A stretch of DNA of 64,000 nt from an uncultured Blautia sp. (lineage in GTDB: Bacteria; Bacillota; Clostridia; Lachnospirales; Lachnospiraceae): contig CABSEJ010000002.1 of NCBI GenBank assembly GCA_902476765.1, positions 1 to 64,000 of the forward strand, given 5' to 3'. The translations under genes and the position numbers were made by a program. Of the stretch, positions 1 to 8,092 are shown in pieces. The notes beneath the pieces are model-generated. The model saw only the letters and a list, made by a program, of their open reading frames with translations. It made no database searches and was not told the origin of the DNA. Numbering within the stretch: the stretch's first letter is position 1; every line of letters begins with the position of its first letter.

Positions 1-454
1 GGCTGCTTCCTCTGAGAGACTTCTCGTCACCGCCTTCCGCCGTATCATAAGGATATTTCCTTGCCGTATTCCGGATAATGGAATCGCACTGAATAGACAA
101 ATAGCTTTTGTAGTTCTCTACATTGATAACAGCCTTTGTAGGATTAACAACTTTCCAGATTACCACAGCTGCAATCTCCACCGGATTTCCCATGGCGTCA
201 TTGACCTTCTGTTTCTTATTGTCCAGGGTCATGGTCTTTAAGGAAACCTTCTTTTCTCTGGCTTTGGTCATATCAGACCGGGTAGAGTTAATGGCTGTAA
301 CAAAAGGATTTACCCAGAAAAACCCTTCCTTCTTCAGGGTACCGTAATAATTTCCGAACAGGGCCAGCACCAATGCCTCCTTAGGGTTGATGATTTTCAG
401 GCCGCACAGAAAAATAATGCCGGCCAGAATCACAACCACTGTGCAGATAAGCTT
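1..454 (-). CDS. SPFH/Band 7 family membrane protein, partial at both ends
   Basis: This frame was read by translating the minus strand of the first 460 bases. It gives a hydrophobic segment (TVVVILAGIIFLCGL), then NPKEALVLALFGNYYGTLKK and a Band 7 core containing VNPFV, VEIAAVVIWKV and YPYDT. This is the typical start of an SPFH (stomatin/prohibitin/flotillin) membrane scaffold protein. The 3' part runs off the left edge. The 5' end is odd: an in-frame TGA at 464-466 lies just upstream and no ATG with a ribosome site precedes the membrane segment. The usual short N-terminal tail appears to be missing, replaced by the acetyltransferase remnant at 447-668 in another frame. The family call is good; the function of SPFH proteins in this group is unclear. 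Confidence 0.7.
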
Positions 455-668
455 CTCTTTCCCTCAGACGATGGGCATAAGCATAGCCTAAAAGCTCTCC
501 TTCCTCCTCATAGACCAGATAGGGATATTCCTTTAAGGTATCCCGGATTCTCCGCCTGAATTCTTCCACCCGGGGAAGCACATATTCAAAGGTAATGGGA
601 GTATGGATATATTCTCCGTATATCTTCAGCAGCGCCTCTGCGTCCTCTTCTTTTGCCATTCTTATCAT
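447..668 (-). pseudogene. GNAT acetyltransferase (phosphinothricin acetyltransferase-like), 3'-truncated
   Basis: An ATG at 668 with a weak ribosome site opens a frame reading IRMAKEEDAEALLKIY, then PITFEY, RRRI and GYAYAHRLREREAY. This is the first ~74 residues of the PAT-like GNAT family, whose members are normally about 160-170 residues. After REREAY the acetyl-CoA-binding half is absent: the frame enters the SPFH gene out of register and stops after 21 unrelated residues. The enzyme would lack its cofactor site, so I treat it as a remnant. Either a deletion joined two genes or the assembly is chimeric here. Confidence 0.7.
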
Positions 669-703
669 AGGTATACCTGCCTTGTTTTTGTGAATATTTT
701 AGG

Positions 704-775
704 GTAACGACTCAGTCATAAGCGAAGATTTAGCTGTGTAAGCTGCGAATCTGAACCGTATGGCTGAATAGTTAC
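704..775. repeat. Imperfect palindromic intergenic element
   Basis: GTAAC at 704-708 and GTTAC at 771-775 bound a 72-nt imperfect hairpin. The arms share further paired blocks (CTCAGtCATA with TATGgCTGAa, AAGATT with AATCT, AGCT with AGCT) around a short loop. There is no T-run, so it is not a normal terminator. It lies between sigE and the truncated GNAT gene. It looks like a dispersed palindromic element, though no second copy was found in this window. Confidence 0.45.
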
Positions 776-810
776 ATTCTAGCAGACAGGCTGAAATTTG
801 GCAACTCGGC

Positions 811-1542
811 TTATTCGTAGCGTACAATCTCTTTTTTCAGCCGTTTCATGATACGCTTCTCCAGCCTGGATATATAGGACTGGGAAATCCCCAGCAAATC
901 CGCCACTTCCTTTTGGGTCTTTTCCCGGCCGTCAGGCATGTTGATGCCAAACCGCAGCCGCACAATGGTCTGCTCTCTTTTAGTCAGCTTCCCTATAGCT
1001 TTACCTAAAAGCTTCCGTTCCACTTCACTTTCTATATCCTTGTAGATAACATCTTCATCTGTTCCCAGTATATCTGATAAAAGCAGTTCATTTCCGTCCC
1101 AGTCTACATTTAAGGGTTCGTCAATAGAAACCTCCATCTTGGTCTTGCTGTTTCTCCGCAAATACATGAGAATCTCATTTTCAATGCACCGGGAGGCATA
1201 GGTGGCCAGTTTGATTTTTTTCACCGGGTTAAAGGTATTGATAGCCTTAATCAGGCCTATGGTGCCGATGGAAATCAAATCCTCCACCCCTACTCCGGTG
1301 TTGTCAAATTTTTTGGCAATATATACCACCAGACGCAGGTTATGCTCAATTAGGCAGGATTTAGCCTCCTGACTGTTTTCTTCCTCCAGCTCCTTCAGCC
1401 TAAGGGCCTCCTCCTGAGGAGAAAGAGGGGCCGGCAGCACCTCCGCTCCTCCTATATAATGAAGTTCATTCCCCTGGGGCAGCAAAATCCCGGTAAAACC
1501 TGAAAACTGAAATCCTCTTTTCATACAAACATCCATATTCAC
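811..1542 (-). CDS. sigE: RNA polymerase sporulation sigma factor sigma-E
   Basis: Mother-cell sigma factor that directs early sporulation transcription after being cleaved from an inactive pro-form. Visible features are the pro-region ending near YIGGAEVLP, region 2 ([44 protein letters not shown]), and the region 4 helix-turn-helix ([20 protein letters not shown]) at the C-terminus. The 243-residue length fits the family. A strong AAGGAGGAG site favours a GTG start at 1542, with ATG at 1536 as an alternative. It is 11 bases downstream of spoIIGA, its processing protease, and shares that gene's Spo0A-type promoter. In many Clostridia sigG follows directly; here it does not. Confidence 0.95.
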   Translation of the reverse strand: MNMDVCMKRGFQFSGFTGILLPQGNELHYIGGAEVLPAPLSPQEEALRLKELEEENSQEAKSCLIEHNLRLVVYIAKKFDNTGVGVEDLISIGTIGLIKAINTFNPVKKIKLATYASRCIENEILMYLRRNSKTKMEVSIDEPLNVDWDGNELLLSDILGTDEDVIYKDIESEVERKLLGKAIGKLTKREQTIVRLRFGINMPDGREKTQKEVADLLGISQSYISRLEKRIMKRLKKEIVRYE

Positions 1543-1553
1543 AAAGCTCCTCC

Positions 1554-2411
1554 TTAACTCTCCAGAATCTTCGGACTGACAATCATTTCAAATCTTCTGT
1601 CCGGGGACAGGGAGGTTTTGGAAAGACCCAGGGCAGCATTTTCTACCTGCTTCTTCCTTTCCTCTGTCTCCAGTGTAAGCCTGGAGACAGTCACCACAGG
1701 AAGAAGTCCTCTTTCACACCCCACGGCAGTATAAAGGAGAAATCTGGGATTCAGCTCTCCCAGAATCTCCCTGGTCCTCTCCGCTTCCTGAAACCTGCAG
1801 AACCCTTCCAAAGCCTCCTGCTGTTCCTTCTCCAGCAAATTCAGGAATCTGTCGTATTCCATAATACAGACCGGCTTTCCTGTAGCCCCATCTGCAAGAC
1901 AGTTTCCTGTATCTAACAGTCCTTTCATTTCCATCCTCTGTCCCCCATGCTCCAGGACAACCCGGCAGCAGGAAACAGCTTTTCCTTTTAAGTATTTAAA
2001 GAGTCTTATGCCTATGTTTAACATCCAATAAGCGGTAAATGTGATTGTAAAAAAAGTCAGGATTCCCTTTCTGGCCGCTGCTGGCAGCGCACCCAGAATT
2101 CCTCCCAGAAGAAAGACAGCGGCGTAAAAAGCGCACAGGCCCGTCAGCAGCTTACGGATTGTTTTAAACCCGCAGCCCACCCGTACCATAAGAAATGCCG
2201 CCACTACGGAATACACCGTAAGCTCAGCCCTTTGGATTCCTATAGGCAGGCAGATAAGGATACAAAGTCCTCCTGCGCCCAGAGAAGCTCCTAAAAGCGA
2301 GCGGAAAGGCCTGGCAGAGCCTTCCAAAATCTGGTTCGTCAGGCAGAGTCCCAGGAAATCCATGAAAAGATTTACTACGAAAAACACATCTATGTAAAAT
2401 TCGTAGTACAC
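1554..2411 (-). CDS. spoIIGA: Sporulation sigma-E factor-processing peptidase SpoIIGA
   Basis: Membrane-embedded aspartic protease that removes the pro-sequence of sigma-E when triggered across the septum by SpoIIR. The N-terminal half (about residues 5-145) is a run of hydrophobic segments. The C-terminal half is the cytosolic protease domain with the catalytic motif GLLDTGN near residue 165. The 285-residue length fits the family. The start is GTG at 2411, preceded by AGGGGGTG. It is the first gene of the spoIIGA-sigE operon. Its promoter at 2469-2501 has Spo0A boxes, so expression should depend on phosphorylated Spo0A. Confidence 0.93.
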   Translation of the reverse strand: MYYEFYIDVFFVVNLFMDFLGLCLTNQILEGSARPFRSLLGASLGAGGLCILICLPIGIQRAELTVYSVVAAFLMVRVGCGFKTIRKLLTGLCAFYAAVFLLGGILGALPAAARKGILTFFTITFTAYWMLNIGIRLFKYLKGKAVSCCRVVLEHGGQRMEMKGLLDTGNCLADGATGKPVCIMEYDRFLNLLEKEQQEALEGFCRFQEAERTREILGELNPRFLLYTAVGCERGLLPVVTVSRLTLETEERKKQVENAALGLSKTSLSPDRRFEMIVSPKILES

Positions 2412-2468
2412 AAAACACCCCCTAAACCTCTACATGACTCTCTTACTTATCTGGAATAAGCAATGTCC

Positions 2469-2501
2469 ATTATAGAGGTTAGGAGGTGCTGATTTTGTCA
2501 A
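2469..2501 (-). promoter_or_regulatory. spoIIGA promoter, sigma-A type with 21-bp spacer
   Basis: On the minus strand a perfect -35 TTGACA (2496-2501) and a perfect -10 TATAAT (2469-2474) are separated by 21 bases instead of 17. The B. subtilis spoIIG promoter is known for the same over-long spacing (22 bp), which makes it inactive without Spo0A~P. Predicted transcription starts about 50 bases ahead of the spoIIGA GTG codon. Confidence 0.8.
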
Positions 2502-2533
2502 AACCGCCCGTGGGCCGGGAAAATCTTTTCGAC
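2493..2533. promoter_or_regulatory. Two candidate Spo0A boxes upstream of spoIIGA
   Basis: A perfect TGTCGAA core lies on the minus strand at 2527-2533, upstream of the -35. A second box, TTTTGTCAAAA on the plus strand at 2493-2503, overlaps the -35 itself. This fits the TTTGTCRAA consensus and the known spoIIG architecture, in which Spo0A~P binds upstream and over the -35 to reposition sigma-A polymerase. Confidence 0.75.
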
Positions 2534-2581
2534 AGCGAAGGCTGGTTTTTTTCACCTTATGTTACCTGTTTTATGTCAATT

Positions 2582-3340
2582 TTATGCAATGGAATGCAGT
2601 TCCTCCAAAAGTCTCCGCATTTTTTCAGCGGAAATCTGTCCCGGAGCGGAAGCGCTGCGTCCGGCTGCAAAGGTCAGGGAGGAACCTGTAATTTCTCCGC
2701 AGATACGGCTTAAAACTCCGATTTTGCCCATGGACATGGTAATCACCGGCCTCTGGCTGCTGTGGGATATCTGCTGGGTCACCTCCAACAGACGTAACAA
2801 ATCCTTTTTCTCATTTGGCATCACGGCCAGCTTCAGAATATCTGCTCCCAGCTCTTCCATCCGGGTAAGCCTGCGGCTCATCTCCTCACAGGAAGGTGTT
2901 TTCTGGAAATCATGGTTGGAGGCAACCACTCTCACTCCCAGGTTCTGCAGAGCAGCTATCAGCCCTGCCGCCTCTTCCTCTCTAAAAAAGATTTCCACAT
3001 CTGCAAGCTGGATAAGACCGCTTTTTGCTGTTTCTGTCAGCAGCTTTACATAATCCTCATAAGAAATATCCCGGCTGCCGCCTTCCCGACTGGTACGGAA
3101 GGTGAAAAGCAACGGAATTTCCCCCAATTTGTCGGATATTGTCTTCAACATTTCCAGCCTCAATTCCGGTTTTTCCACCTCTGCATAACAGTCAGCCCGC
3201 CATTCCGCCAAGTCAGGCTTCTGTCTGACAATTTCTTCTAAATCCAAAAGAATTTCTTCCCTGGAATCCCCGGTAATGGGAATACAGATTTTAGGCATTC
3301 CTGCCCCGATTTCTATGTTTTTTACTTTCACTGTTTTCAT
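2582..3340 (-). CDS. aroD: 3-dehydroquinate dehydratase, type I
   Basis: Converts 3-dehydroquinate to 3-dehydroshikimate in the shikimate pathway through a Schiff base. The 252-residue length matches type I enzymes. The substrate motif EWRAD is at residues 46-50, the catalytic His143 is in ASNHDF, and the Schiff-base Lys170 is in ADILKLAVMP, the same numbering as the E. coli enzyme. C-terminal SMGKIGVLSR and GRSASAPGQ are also typical. It is divergently oriented to aroE, the next enzyme of the pathway, with a 333-base space between them holding a degraded repeat and an aroE promoter. Confidence 0.95.
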   Translation of the reverse strand: MKTVKVKNIEIGAGMPKICIPITGDSREEILLDLEEIVRQKPDLAEWRADCYAEVEKPELRLEMLKTISDKLGEIPLLFTFRTSREGGSRDISYEDYVKLLTETAKSGLIQLADVEIFFREEEAAGLIAALQNLGVRVVASNHDFQKTPSCEEMSRRLTRMEELGADILKLAVMPNEKKDLLRLLEVTQQISHSSQRPVITMSMGKIGVLSRICGEITGSSLTFAAGRSASAPGQISAEKMRRLLEELHSIA

Positions 3341-3386
3341 GCTTTATCCCTCGCTTGTTTATTATCTATATCTATTCTATTTCAGT

Positions 3387-3546
3387 CTGATATACTGACA
3401 GCTTCATCATTCATAATACATGGAATGGCTTGCCTGCATTTATGTTTTCAGCCTTATTGCCAGCAGTACAGTCGTTGCTATGTCCTTTCTACGCCTTGCA
3501 GCATGAAAATTCACAGACAGTACAGCATGAAAATTTACTTGACAGG
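3387..3546. repeat. Degenerate relative of the MITE-like element at 57300-57464
   Basis: Blocks shared with the element at 57300-57464 occur in the same order. They are a left end resembling its terminal repeat (TATACTGACA...TTCA), then CTTGCCTGcATTT, then CGCCTTGCAGcATGAAAATTCA, and a right end GCATGAAAATttAC. The middle is diverged. This region fills most of the aroD-aroE intergenic space (3341-3673). Its right end supplies the -35 of the proposed aroE promoter. Confidence 0.45.
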
Positions 3547-3567
3547 CCTAAAATAACCTTCTACACT
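3539..3567 (+). promoter_or_regulatory. Candidate aroE promoter
   Basis: TTGACA at 3539-3544, a 17-base spacer and TACACT at 3562-3567. The -35 is perfect and the -10 weaker. It lies about 105 bases upstream of the aroE start. Nothing else regulatory is evident in the remaining leader. Confidence 0.5.
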
Positions 3568-3673
3568 TGAAGCAGTATACCTTCATTTATGAGGAAAGCT
3601 CAGGTTCCAGGCCCTTGCTTCCTGCCCCTGCTCTCCTTTCCTTATTTCAAAATTTCACACAGGAGGACATTTT

Positions 3674-4555
3674 ATGCCGAATATATCCGGAACCACAAAA
3701 CTTACAGGACTTCTGGGAAGTCCCATAAAACACAGTATTTCCCCTATCATGCACAATTTCAGCTTTCAGGCCCTGGGAATAGACTGCGTCTATCTCTGCT
3801 TTGACGTAAAGGAGGACGGACTGAAAGAAGCTGTATCCGGTCTCCGGGCACTGGACGTCCTTGGTTTTAACGTAACTATGCCCAATAAAAATAAAGTATT
3901 GGCTTATCTGGACCAGCTTACACCTGCTGCCAAGCTCATGGATGCTGTAAATACCGTTGAGAACCGAAACGGAGTGCTGATAGGTCACAATACCGACGGC
4001 AAGGGCTTTATGAAGGCCCTGAAGGAACAAGGTATTCAGGCTGAAGGCAAAAATATGACTCTTCTGGGCATCGGCGGAGCCGCCACAGCTATCTGCGCCC
4101 AGGCTGCTTTAGATGGAGTGGAACATATCCATGTCTTTGCCAGAAAAACAAGTCCACGGCTGCCTCGGATGGAAAAACTGGCTGCTAATCTGATGAAAGA
4201 AACCAGCTGTAGTATTTCTATCCATGAGATGGGCGATGACAGGGCGCTGAAAGCTTGTCTGGAGGAAAGCCGTGTTTTGATAAACGCTACCTCTGTAGGC
4301 ATGTCTCCCAACACAGAGGCCTGTCCGATTACCGATTCCAGCCTGCTTTATCCTGAGCTTGCTGTGGCAGACATTATCTATTCTCCCTGGGAAACCCGTC
4401 TGCTGTCCATGGCAAGAGAAAGAGGCTGCCAGGCTTTCAACGGCTTTTCCATGTTGATTTACCAGGGAGCCGCCGCCTTCTCCGTCTGGACCGGGCAGGA
4501 TATGCCGGTGGAAGAAGTAAAAACCTTTATCCGCAGCTATATTTCCCGGAAATAG
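3674..4555 (+). CDS. aroE: Shikimate dehydrogenase (NADP+)
   Basis: Reduces 3-dehydroshikimate to shikimate. The substrate-binding N-terminal domain shows GSPIKHSISPIMHN (residues 15-28), FNVTMPNK with catalytic Lys72, and NTDGKG with catalytic Asp108. The nucleotide-binding domain has the glycine motif GIGGA at 132-136, followed by NATSVGM and the C-terminal FNGFSMLIYQGA. The 293-residue length fits the family. The start is fixed by AGGAGG eight bases before ATG 3674. It is the only plus-strand gene in the first 41 kb, divergent from aroD and convergent with mog. Confidence 0.96.
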   Translation: MPNISGTTKLTGLLGSPIKHSISPIMHNFSFQALGIDCVYLCFDVKEDGLKEAVSGLRALDVLGFNVTMPNKNKVLAYLDQLTPAAKLMDAVNTVENRNGVLIGHNTDGKGFMKALKEQGIQAEGKNMTLLGIGGAATAICAQAALDGVEHIHVFARKTSPRLPRMEKLAANLMKETSCSISIHEMGDDRALKACLEESRVLINATSVGMSPNTEACPITDSSLLYPELAVADIIYSPWETRLLSMARERGCQAFNGFSMLIYQGAAAFSVWTGQDMPVEEVKTFIRSYISRK

Positions 4556-4560
4556 TCTCT

Positions 4561-5052
4561 CTATTTTTCTCCGCAGTTTTTCGCTGCTTCTCTTAAAATG
4601 TCAATGCCATGTCCCAGGTGAGGCAGGATGTATTCCAGACATTCCCGCACTGCCTTGGGACTTCCCGGCAGATTCACAATCAAGGTTTTGTTTCGGATTC
4701 CTGCTGCCTGGCGGCTCAGCATGGCCCTTTTGGTAAACTGCATGCTATAAGCCCGCATGGCCTCCGGAATCCCGGGAACCATTTTCTGGCAAATATCCCG
4801 GGTAGCCTCAGGCATACAATCTCTGGGAGAAAAGCCGGTTCCTCCTGTAGTCAGAATCAAATCTGCTTTGTCCTCATCCGCCAGAAGCGCCAGCTCTCTG
4901 GCCAGCCATTCTCTCTCATCGGGCAAAAGCTTTGTATACACTATCTCATACCCTGCCTCCTTTAACATTTCACAGATAACCGGGCCGCTTTTGTCTTCCC
5001 TCTCTCCACGGTATCCGCTGTCGCTGGAGGTAATCACTGCTGCTCTTCTCAT
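4561..5052 (-). CDS. mog: MogA/MoaB-family molybdopterin adenylyltransferase
   Basis: MoCF-domain protein of 163 residues. It activates molybdopterin by adenylation ahead of molybdate insertion in molybdenum-cofactor synthesis. Characteristic motifs are DKSGP near the N-terminus, [13 protein letters not shown] in the middle, PEAMRAYSM, and [10 protein letters not shown] near the C-terminus. The family splits into Mog and MoaB, and sequence alone does not settle which this is. Its ATG overlaps the moaC stop (ATGA), so the two are translationally coupled. No other molybdenum-cofactor genes are in the window. Confidence 0.88.
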   Translation of the reverse strand: MRRAAVITSSDSGYRGEREDKSGPVICEMLKEAGYEIVYTKLLPDEREWLARELALLADEDKADLILTTGGTGFSPRDCMPEATRDICQKMVPGIPEAMRAYSMQFTKRAMLSRQAAGIRNKTLIVNLPGSPKAVRECLEYILPHLGHGIDILREAAKNCGEK

Positions 5053-5570
5053 AACTCCTCGTCCTTTCCACTGGATTTTTCTATATGATCATTATAGTGG
5101 AAATCTCCGCTTTTTCCTCCGGTTTTTTCCACCAGATGAATGTCACCTATACACATGCCCTTATCCAGTGCCTTGCACATGTCATATATGGTGAGCAAGG
5201 CTCCGCTGACCCCCGTAAGTGCCTCCATCTCAACCCCTGTTTTTCCTTGAGTTTTCACCTTGCAGAACGCTGTAATCTTTCCTTCCTCTCTGGAAATCAG
5301 AAATTCCAGGCTGCATTTTTCAATCAACAAGGTATGACACATGGGTATCAGATTAGCAGTCTGCTTCACCGCCATTATACCCGCCACCTGGGCCACTGCC
5401 AGCACATCTCCTTTTTTCAGGGATTTGCTGCAGACTGCTTCCATAATCTCCGGGCTCACATAGATAGACCCCTGAGCCAGGGCCGTTCTTGTGGTAATGG
5501 CTTTCTGGGAAACATCCACCATACGGGCGTTTCCCTTCTCGTCAAAATGAGTCAGATTTTTCTCTTCCAC
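5049..5570 (-). CDS. moaC: Cyclic pyranopterin monophosphate synthase MoaC
   Basis: Second step of molybdenum-cofactor synthesis: converts the 3',8-cyclo-GTP product of MoaA to cyclic pyranopterin monophosphate. Conserved blocks include [54 protein letters not shown] and the signature [23 protein letters not shown] (given here in part). The longer open frame reaching 5690 runs back through the ftsZ terminator. AGGAGG five bases before a GTG at 5570 gives a 173-residue protein of normal length, so I use that start. It is coupled to mog by a 4-base overlap. Confidence 0.92.
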   Translation of the reverse strand: MEEKNLTHFDEKGNARMVDVSQKAITTRTALAQGSIYVSPEIMEAVCSKSLKKGDVLAVAQVAGIMAVKQTANLIPMCHTLLIEKCSLEFLISREEGKITAFCKVKTQGKTGVEMEALTGVSGALLTIYDMCKALDKGMCIGDIHLVEKTGGKSGDFHYNDHIEKSSGKDEEL

Positions 5571-5674
5571 TTTTTCCTCCTGTCTTTTTCTGCAAAAATA
5601 GTTCTCTCCTATGTCCGTACAGACGGACAAGCCAGCTTGCCGTCTGCACAGCCGCAGTCCGGGGCTTTCATTGT

Positions 5675-5726
5675 AAAAAGGCTGCTGCATTAAGCCTTTG
5701 TTTTCTTTTTGCTTAATGCAACAGCC
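5675..5726 (-). terminator. ftsZ intrinsic terminator
   Basis: On the minus strand GGCTGTTGCATTAAGC (5711-5726) pairs with GCTTAATGCAGCAGCC (5680-5695) around a 15-base loop, followed by TTTTT (5675-5679). It sits 12 bases after the ftsZ stop and separates ftsZ from moaC-mog. Confidence 0.85.
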
Positions 5727-5737
5727 CTGCTGTTTTC

Positions 5738-6904
5738 TTATCTTCTGTTTTTCAGGAAATCCGGAATCTGAATGTCCTTCTGCTGCACGGTGCTCTTAAA
5801 CTGAGGCTGCTGGAAGGTTGGCTGCTGGAAAGTAGGCATTGTATAGCCGGACTGCTGTGGCTGGGCCTGAGGCTGTCTCTGCGTCTGGGCTTTCGGAGCC
5901 TTTTCTCCTCTGCTTCCTTTTTTTTCTCTGGTAACGCTGGCTTTTCTGGCTGTCTCGTCGTCCAGACCTGTAGCGATTACTGTGATTCTTACAAAATCAG
6001 CTTCCTTATCGTCATACAGGGCACCGAAGATAATGTTTGTATCTTCTCCTGTAAGATTCTGTACATAAGTTGCCGCATCGTTAGCATCCATAAGAGAAAT
6101 ATCTCCGGATACATTGATAATAACATGGGAAGCGCCCTCAATGGTGGTCTCCAGCAACGGGCTGGATACAGCCTGCTGAACAGCTTCCATAGCCTTGTCG
6201 TCACCCTTGCCCTCTCCGATACCGATATGGGCAATTCCTTTATCAATCATAACTGTCTGCACATCTGCAAAGTCCAGATTGATAAGAGCCGGCAGATTGA
6301 TAAGGTCTGTAATACCCTGTACAGCCTGCTGCAGAACCTCGTCCGCTTTCTTCAGTGCCTCCGGCATGGAAGTACGGCGGTCAACGATTTCCAGAAGACG
6401 GTCGTTTGGAATGATAATCAGAGTATCTACGTTTTCTTTCAGTTTTTCTATTCCGGTAAGAGCGTTGCTCATACGGGTCTTGGCTTCAAAGCGGAAAGGC
6501 TTAGTTACAACGCCTACAGTAAGGATTCCCATTTCTTTGGCAACCCCTGCTACCACAGGAGCCGCACCGGTTCCTGTTCCGCCGCCCATACCACAGGTAA
6601 CAAATACCATATCTGCTCCCTGGATGGCCTGCTTAATCTCTTCAATACTTTCCTCTGCTGCCTTCTCGCCGATTTCCGGCTTTGCGCCGGCACCAAGTCC
6701 TTTTGTCAGCTTCTCTCCAATCTGAATGACAGTTGGGGCCTTGCACAAAGTCAGTGCCTGCTTATCTGTATTTACACCTATAAATTCAACGCCGCCGATG
6801 GCTTCCTCCACCATTCGGTTTACTGCGTTATTTCCAGCTCCGCCTACGCCGATAACAATAATTTTAGCAGATGATTCCGCCTCGTTTGTCATGATTTCTA
6901 ACAC
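5738..6904 (-). CDS. ftsZ: Cell division protein FtsZ
   Basis: Tubulin-like GTPase that polymerises into the Z ring at mid-cell. The GTP signature GGGTGTG is at residues 107-113, the N-terminal nucleotide loop [13 protein letters not shown] near 19-31, and the T7-type loop NLDFADV in the middle. A Gln/Pro-rich linker leads to the conserved C-terminal peptide [12 protein letters not shown] that binds membrane anchors. The 388-residue length is normal. The start is GTG at 6904 behind AAAGGAGG. It has its own promoter (7032-7060) and terminator (5675-5726), so it can be transcribed separately from the upstream wall genes. No ftsA is present beside it. Confidence 0.98.
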   Translation of the reverse strand: MLEIMTNEAESSAKIIVIGVGGAGNNAVNRMVEEAIGGVEFIGVNTDKQALTLCKAPTVIQIGEKLTKGLGAGAKPEIGEKAAEESIEEIKQAIQGADMVFVTCGMGGGTGTGAAPVVAGVAKEMGILTVGVVTKPFRFEAKTRMSNALTGIEKLKENVDTLIIIPNDRLLEIVDRRTSMPEALKKADEVLQQAVQGITDLINLPALINLDFADVQTVMIDKGIAHIGIGEGKGDDKAMEAVQQAVSSPLLETTIEGASHVIINVSGDISLMDANDAATYVQNLTGEDTNIIFGALYDDKEADFVRITVIATGLDDETARKASVTREKKGSRGEKAPKAQTQRQPQAQPQQSGYTMPTFQQPTFQQPQFKSTVQQKDIQIPDFLKNRR

Positions 6905-7031
6905 GGTATTTCCTCCTTTAGCTCCCTTGTATAATCTAAATGATATTACATTTCTCTTCTCTTTATTTTCCGGTTTATCCGGTATGTATTTGTCTGTACT
7001 ATCCAGTCATTCTCTTGATACATATAGATAT

Positions 7032-7060
7032 ATAATAGCTTTTTTTCCTGAATTTATCAA
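7032..7060 (-). promoter_or_regulatory. Candidate ftsZ promoter
   Basis: Minus strand: TTGATA (7055-7060), 17-base spacer, TATTAT (7032-7037). Both boxes differ from consensus by one base. The leader to the ftsZ GTG would be about 120 bases. It lies in the 249-base space between ftsQ and ftsZ, in which I saw no convincing terminator for ftsQ. Confidence 0.65.
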
Positions 7061-7153
7061 CCGGTATTTTCAGAATTTCATAAAAAATTTAAACTTTCTG
7101 TTACGGTGTCGGGCTACTGTGTGAACAGTAACAACTTTCTTTCCAGTCCTTTC

Positions 7154-8083
7154 TCAGTGGTTTCCTGTATCTGCAGAATCCGAACCGTCGCTGTACTCAA
7201 TATCCGGCACGTCTTCCTCCTGGTCTTCTTCCTCATCCCGGCTTCTTGAAGAATTCACATCTTCATCGCTGCTGTCTGAGGAATTACTTCTGGAACTGCC
7301 CTCTGAGGATTCCTCATCTTCCCAATCCTGGGAGGTATCGGTTCCCTCTTCGTCTCCGCTGTCCTGAGTGGTATCGTCAAACACTACGCTTCTGGTATCT
7401 TCTGTAATATTTTCCAAGTGAAGGATTCCGGTACGTCCCTCCAGATATGGAAGAATTCCAACCATACGATTGATTTTTTCATCCATGTTTTCATCGTCTC
7501 CCAGACGCACTTCTATGTTCCCATAGTACAGCACAAGCTGGTTCAGTTCATTAAATACCAGCCTGTCCGGCTTTTCCTCCATTTTCTCCAACATCTTTCC
7601 CACACTTAACAGGGTGTTAAGCTTTCCGGTACTGATTCCCTTCAGTTTTTCCCCCTGCTGAACTTCTTTTACATTGATACCCTCTATCATAGGAATATTT
7701 TCAATGGGCTCTTCCGTGATTATCTGAATGATTCCCTGGCGGTCAAAATTCACACAGCGTCCCTGGTATTCAATATATCCCACCAGCTGTTTTTCTTTCA
7801 CCTGGAGAATCAGAGTGTTTCTATCCTTTCGCACAACCGACACCTGTTCAATCATGCTGGCATCTTTTGTTTCTTTTTCTGTGTTGATGAATCCGGCCAA
7901 AATGGAATTTTTGGCCAGAGGCACATCCAGAATCATATTTTTTATCTGCTCGTCTGAGTAGAAGCTGTTGCCCTCCACCTTTACACTGGTAACCTGGAAG
8001 CCCAGAAAAAATACCAGCACAAAAATCAGGAGGGCCGCCGCTGCGGCCTCTATGATAATTCGTATTATTTTTCTTCCGCTCAT
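7154..8083 (-). CDS. ftsQ: Cell division protein FtsQ/DivIB
   Basis: Single-pass membrane protein of the division complex, acting with FtsL and FtsB-type partners outside the membrane. There is a short cytoplasmic tail, one membrane helix (about residues 10-31), then a POTRA domain beginning VTSVKVEGNSFYSDEQI and the FtsQ beta domain (VVRKDRNTLILQVKEKQLVGYI). The last ~75 residues are a low-complexity Asp/Glu/Ser tail, longer and more acidic than in most DivIB proteins. The start ATG at 8083 follows AGGAG. It lies 9 bases after murA in the same transcription unit. Confidence 0.88.
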   Translation of the reverse strand: MSGRKIIRIIIEAAAAALLIFVLVFFLGFQVTSVKVEGNSFYSDEQIKNMILDVPLAKNSILAGFINTEKETKDASMIEQVSVVRKDRNTLILQVKEKQLVGYIEYQGRCVNFDRQGIIQIITEEPIENIPMIEGINVKEVQQGEKLKGISTGKLNTLLSVGKMLEKMEEKPDRLVFNELNQLVLYYGNIEVRLGDDENMDEKINRMVGILPYLEGRTGILHLENITEDTRSVVFDDTTQDSGDEEGTDTSQDWEDEESSEGSSRSNSSDSSDEDVNSSRSRDEEEDQEEDVPDIEYSDGSDSADTGNH

Positions 8084-8092
8084 ATACGTCTC

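Noticed and set aside
5571..5690. 40-residue N-terminal extension of MoaC
   Set aside because: It begins inside the ftsZ terminator hairpin. AGGAGG before GTG 5570 gives a normal 173-residue MoaC.
7080..7150. Terminator after ftsQ
   Set aside because: The inverted repeats here (TGTTAC/GTAACA, ACTGT/ACAGT) are short and not followed directly by a T-run, so I did not call it.
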